Source: Campylobacter sp.
Lineage (GTDB): Bacteria > Campylobacterota > Campylobacteria > Campylobacterales > Campylobacteraceae
Direction of reading: 5' to 3'
Assembly: GCA_017506845.1 (NCBI GenBank)
Contig: JAFVMP010000091.1
Coordinates: forward strand, 1 to 11,061
Length of the DNA: 11,061 bases
Both the position numbers and the translations under genes were made by a program. Under the pieces are notes generated by a model, which ran no database searches, was not told the origin of the DNA, and was given only the letters and a program-made list of their open reading frames with translations. Shown piece after piece: positions 7,170-11,061 of the stretch (its first letter is position 1; each line of letters begins with the position of its first letter).

Positions 7170-8444
7170 TTGAATATCGATAAAATTCGCCAAAATATCA
7201 TATTAAAAGATGGAATTTATTATTTTGACTGGACAGCTAGTGGGCTTGGGTATATACCAATTGAAGATGAAATTAGGCGAATGCTTCAAACCTATGCTAA
7301 TACACATAGCGAGTGCAGCGAATGTTCTAATATTACTACAAACTACTATGAAAATGCAAGAGCTGGAATAAAAAGATTACTAAGATTACAAAGTGATTTT
7401 TTGCTTTTACCATGCGGGCAGGGTAGCAGCGCTGCGATTAAAAAATTTCAAGAGATAATGGGAATTTATATCCCACCAGCAACTAAAATGGCTTTAAATA
7501 TTGATTTTGATAGTATTAAAAAATCTTTGCCACTTGTGATTGTAGGACCTTATGAACATCATAGTAATGAGATTAGTTATAGAACTGGGATGTGTGAGGT
7601 AGTTCGTATTCCATTGGCTAGAGATGGTGGGCTTCACTGGGGTGAGCTTGATAAAATTTTAAAAATCAATGCTAATAGAAAAATCATAATTAGCATAAGT
7701 GCTGCTTCAAATGTAACTGGTATAAAGACAAATTTGACTATGCTAAATGCAGCTGCTAAGCGATATGGCGCTATAATTGCTGTAGATGCCTCAAGCCTTA
7801 TTGCTTATGAAAATGTAGATAGCTCGCTTTGCGATGCGATATTTATCTCGCCACATAAGCTGCTTGGCGGTGTTGGAAGTTGTGGGCTTTTGGCTATTAG
7901 AAAATCTCTATTTAGCTCAAATTTGCCGACATTTTCAGCTGGTGGAACAGTAGGCTATGTCAGTAAAAAAAGTATTCATTATCTAGAAGATATAGAGCAA
8001 ATTGAAGATGCTGGAACCCCAGCGATCACTCAGTTAGTTAGAGCATATTTAGCATTTGAGCTTAGAAATAGGGTTGGTTTAGAGTTTATAAATGAGCAAA
8101 AGACTTTGCTTATGGATAAATTTGAGCTAGGGCTTTCTAATATAAAAGGTGTGATAGATTATGTGCCTAAAAATTTAGAAAGGCTAGCTATTTTTGCTTT
8201 TAATATTAAAGGTATTTCACCTTTTGATTTAGCTCAGGTTTTAAGTAAAAAATTTGGAATTCAAAGTCGTGCTGGATGTTCATGTGCTGGGCCATATGGT
8301 CATGATTTATTGGGATTAAAAGATGATGAACCTTTAAGCTTTAAGCCAGGCTGGTTGCGTGTGAGTTTGCATTGGTCTCATAGTTTAGATGATGTGGATT
8401 ATTTGCTTAATGCTATTGGGCAAGCTAGAAAGGATTTGATTTAA
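7170..8444 (+). CDS. Class V PLP-dependent enzyme, cysteine desulfurase (SufS)-like
   Basis: Fold-type I PLP enzyme of aminotransferase class V. Visible residues are Lys230 in SPHKLLGG (227-234), which forms the Schiff base; Asp206 in VDASS, which pairs with the PLP ring nitrogen; His130/131 in PYEHHSN, one of which should stack on the ring; and AGTP (281-284). RAGCSCAGPYG (367-377) aligns with the SufS active-site loop RxGxxCAxP, placing Cys372 at the catalytic persulfide position, with an extra Cys370 two residues earlier. A second pair, CSEC (49-52), lies near the N-terminus. The start is a TTG with AGGA at 7158-7161. No suf or isc genes adjoin it. C. jejuni has, as I recall, a similar protein annotated only as a putative aminotransferase (Cj0791c) distinct from its main IscS. 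Desulfurase or selenocysteine-lyase activity is plausible but unproven. Confidence 0.85.
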   Translation: MNIDKIRQNIILKDGIYYFDWTASGLGYIPIEDEIRRMLQTYANTHSECSECSNITTNYYENARAGIKRLLRLQSDFLLLPCGQGSSAAIKKFQEIMGIYIPPATKMALNIDFDSIKKSLPLVIVGPYEHHSNEISYRTGMCEVVRIPLARDGGLHWGELDKILKINANRKIIISISAASNVTGIKTNLTMLNAAAKRYGAIIAVDASSLIAYENVDSSLCDAIFISPHKLLGGVGSCGLLAIRKSLFSSNLPTFSAGGTVGYVSKKSIHYLEDIEQIEDAGTPAITQLVRAYLAFELRNRVGLEFINEQKTLLMDKFELGLSNIKGVIDYVPKNLERLAIFAFNIKGISPFDLAQVLSKKFGIQSRAGCSCAGPYGHDLLGLKDDEPLSFKPGWLRVSLHWSHSLDDVDYLLNAIGQARKDLI

Positions 8445-8452
8445 AATTTAGT

Positions 8453-8488
8453 ATTAATTTGAGACTTGTATTTAAGTCTCAAATTAAT
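8453..8488. terminator. Bidirectional terminator between convergent genes
   Basis: A perfect 15-bp inverted repeat (arms 8453-8467 and 8474-8488, core TTTGAGACTT / AAGTCTCAAA) encloses the six-base loop GTATTT. It fills the 48-base gap between the stop of the class V enzyme and the stop of the - strand AsmA-like gene. TGATTTT follows on the + strand and ACTAAATTTTA on the - strand, so it can end transcription from both sides. Confidence 0.85.
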
Positions 8489-8492
8489 GATT

Positions 8493-10489
8493 TTAATTAA
8501 ATAGATTTTGCAAGCCATTTATTAGCTCTTTAGCGCCTTGACTTTTTTCCTTATCGTTGTCAAAAAGTTTATCTATTCCTTTGCTAATTTCTTCATTTAT
8601 TTTCTCTTTGATATAGTTTGAGCTGATAGAATATTTTGGTTCATCGCTTGTGCCAGTTATCTTTATATCGATATCTGTTTTTTCTATATTGGCTGTTATT
8701 GGAATATTGATAGCTTTTGTAGCAGTATCTAAACTACCATTAGCTATACTGATATTTGCCTTTTGCGAGTTAAGCTGAGTTATAAAATTTATTAAATTTA
8801 GATCAATTGTTCCTTTTAAATAGCCATCTTTAAATACTTCTTTTGTGATATCTTTTTGAATTGCTGTGCTTATTAGCGTAGTTAGCCCGCTTTTTGCTAA
8901 TTGACCTTTGGCTATATCGGCATTAAAATCTCCTTTGGCGCTATCTAGATTATAGTTAGCATTTAGCGTAGCTTGACCCTCGTAAAATGGCATAAAATCT
9001 AAAAATTCAAGCAATTTTGCAATCTCAAATGTTGATAGATTTAAATTTGCTTTATTATCTTTGATATCAATTTTTAGTTTTGAGCCTATAAAATCACTAT
9101 TTAATGTGGCGTTTATGCTCTCATTGATTGATATTTTTCCGCTTGGATTTAGTGCGCCATTTAATTTCATTCCAGTTAAAAACTCAAGTTTTGCAAGGCT
9201 TGGTATATCTGCGCTATATAGTGCTTCTAGGCTATTTTTATTAATATCATAGCTTCCATCAAATTTATTTATTGTAGCTAAATTTGAATTGATTATAGAG
9301 GCAAAATGCACGGTTGAGTTGGTAAATGTTGGTTTGATATGTGCGTTTAGTGTTGTATTTTGCGGAAATTCTTTATTAGTTAGTTCTTTTAAATTAGCTG
9401 CATTTAATACACCATTTTCAAGCTTTATATCGCCTTTTCCATTTAGATTTGCTATATCAATGCTATCTAAATTTAGTTCACCATTTAGTTCACCATTTAA
9501 AAGTGGTTTTTGTCCAATCATCAAGAATATATTTTGAACTAGGATATTTTGAATTTTAGCCTTTAGTTTTCCATTATCAAGATTTGCTGTGATTATGCCA
9601 TCCATTGCTTTAATATCTACATTAGCACTTTTTAGCGGCGATTTTTGATTATTTAAATTGGCATCTATATCTGCATTTAGAGCGATTTGGCCAGATAGTT
9701 TTGTGCCTGAGATATTGCCAAACTTAGCTAAATCTGGTACTAGTGCTTGGGCATTTGCTTTGGCAGTATTTTGGGCTAGATTGTAGCTAGCATCTAGATT
9801 GTTTAGGTTTAAAATCTCAGATATTAAATTTGCTTTAAGTTCTGCATTATCACCTTTTAGTGCGGCTTGAATATCTGAATTAAAGCTTACATTTTTAGGT
9901 AGGCTTGCACCTATCATTTTATTTAATTCATCAGCATTAATTATTCCACCATTTATATTTATACTTACATTTCCAGCTCTTTTGCTTGGATCATTTAATG
10001 CGGTAATTAAAGCAGCCCCATTAATATTGCCATTTAAAATTGCTGGCATTGAAACTAGCTTTAAAAGCTCGTTTAGTTTTATTTTTTTGATATCAGCGTT
10101 TATTTTATTATCTGCCATTTTAGCAGTTATAACCCCACCTAATCCGCTTATATCAGCATCTAAAAACTCTAAATTTCCATTAGATATTTTTGTATTGGCT
10201 TTGGCTGTAATTTCTCCGCTTAGTTTTTGGCCAATTATTGGTTCTAGCTTGGCTAAGTTTGGGATATTTAAATTCAGATCACTATTTAATACATTTTCAT
10301 CTATATTGTATATAGAATTTAGAGCTGCTGCAACAGCAATTGGTGTGGTAATTATACTTTTAGCTTTAGCTGTGCGACCTTCTAGATTTAGATTTGAATC
10401 AGCCTTTATAGTAAAATTATTTGGCAAATTAATTCCATAATCAGTTGCAATTAACTCATTATTTGTTATAGCCTTTGGTATATTTAGGC

Positions 10490-10490
<1 letters not shown>
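8493..10490 (-). CDS. AsmA/TamB-like repetitive envelope protein, N-terminus missing
   Basis: A low-complexity protein rich in Asn, Leu, Ile, Lys and Ala, made of alternating beta-strand-like stretches as in AsmA-superfamily proteins. These are inner-membrane-anchored, periplasmic proteins thought to form a hydrophobic groove for phospholipid transport. Numbering from a TTG at 10427, the unit P-x-LAK-(L/F)-x4-G-x-KL-(S/N)-G occurs at Pro56, Pro231 and Pro409, giving a period of about 176 residues. Further blocks repeat between them, for example [13 protein letters not shown] (159-171) and [13 protein letters not shown] (337-349). The C-terminus has a Lys/Glu-rich helical tail ([18 protein letters not shown]), usual for AsmA_2-type proteins. 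The frame stays open for 21 more codons above that TTG, up to the junction at 10490, so the TTG is not the real start. The N-terminal anchor and probably many residues are lost. Family membership is by pattern only; the exact subfamily is uncertain. Confidence 0.7.
9471..9499 (-). repeat. In-frame 12-base tandem repeat, 2.4 copies
   Basis: ATTTAGTTCACC occurs twice in a row (9471-9482 and 9483-9494), followed by a partial third copy ATTTA. On the - strand it encodes NGELNGELN (residues 311-319) within the AsmA-like protein. The 12-base unit keeps the frame, and it probably arose by slippage within a strand-forming segment that already tends to repeat. Confidence 0.8.

Positions 10491-11061
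<571 letters not shown>

Noticed and set aside
8493..10427. Treating the TTG at 10427 as the true start of the AsmA-like protein
   Set aside because: The frame is open for 21 further codons up to the junction and the residues there continue the same composition; the protein also lacks the expected membrane anchor, so the gene is truncated.
9982..10440. 152-aa hydrophobic + strand frame opposite the AsmA-like gene
   Set aside because: It is antisense to a clearly coding, repetitive frame, and its Phe/Ile/Leu/Ser composition is what reverse-reading Asn/Lys/Ala-rich codons gives; I saw no ribosome site or family motif.

Overview
Most of the window (about 1-10490) reads as AT-rich chromosome of a Campylobacter-like epsilonproteobacterium. 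The signs are short intergenic gaps, frequent GTG and TTG starts, AAA/TTA-rich codons, a short-form (about 450 aa) malate:quinone oxidoreductase directly upstream of pyruvate kinase, and a compact 599-aa RecG. The last 571 bases (about 10491-11061) are GC-rich (37 of 60 bases G/C just right of the junction, against 17 of 60 just left). They encode an internal piece of pyruvate, phosphate dikinase from an unrelated organism. Two reading frames on opposite strands are both cut at this one point, so I read the join as an assembly chimera, not as biology.

Layout, left to right on the + strand: the last 24 codons of an unidentified gene; a type II-fold asparaginase (72-1073) whose GTG overlaps the upstream stop; an intergenic region with a weak stem-loop and a plausible promoter; mqo (1197-2543); a GC-rich hairpin; then pyk (2636-4078), an M16-family protein (4078-5316) and recG (5316-7115). 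These last three are joined by two identical TAGTG stop/start overlaps and look like one translationally coupled operon. After a 54-base gap with a perfect TATAAT box comes a class V PLP enzyme related to cysteine desulfurases (7170-8444). A perfect 15-bp stem-loop separates it from a convergent gene on the - strand (8493-10490), which encodes a repetitive AsmA/TamB-like protein whose N-terminus is lost at the junction.

Function: the left half is central carbon and amino-acid metabolism typical of bacteria that live on organic and amino acids rather than sugars. Asparagine goes to aspartate (which can feed fumarate and malate), malate to oxaloacetate with electrons to quinone, and PEP to pyruvate. 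RecG serves replication-fork repair, the class V enzyme is probably in sulfur or PLP chemistry, and the AsmA-like protein is probably in envelope lipid homeostasis. I found no CRISPR array, tRNA, rRNA, insertion sequence or defence cassette, and no convincing undescribed multi-gene system. The points most worth a second look are the chimeric junction, the M16 protein without its zinc-binding motif, the roughly 176-residue triple repeat in the AsmA-like protein, and the cysteine-rich class V enzyme.
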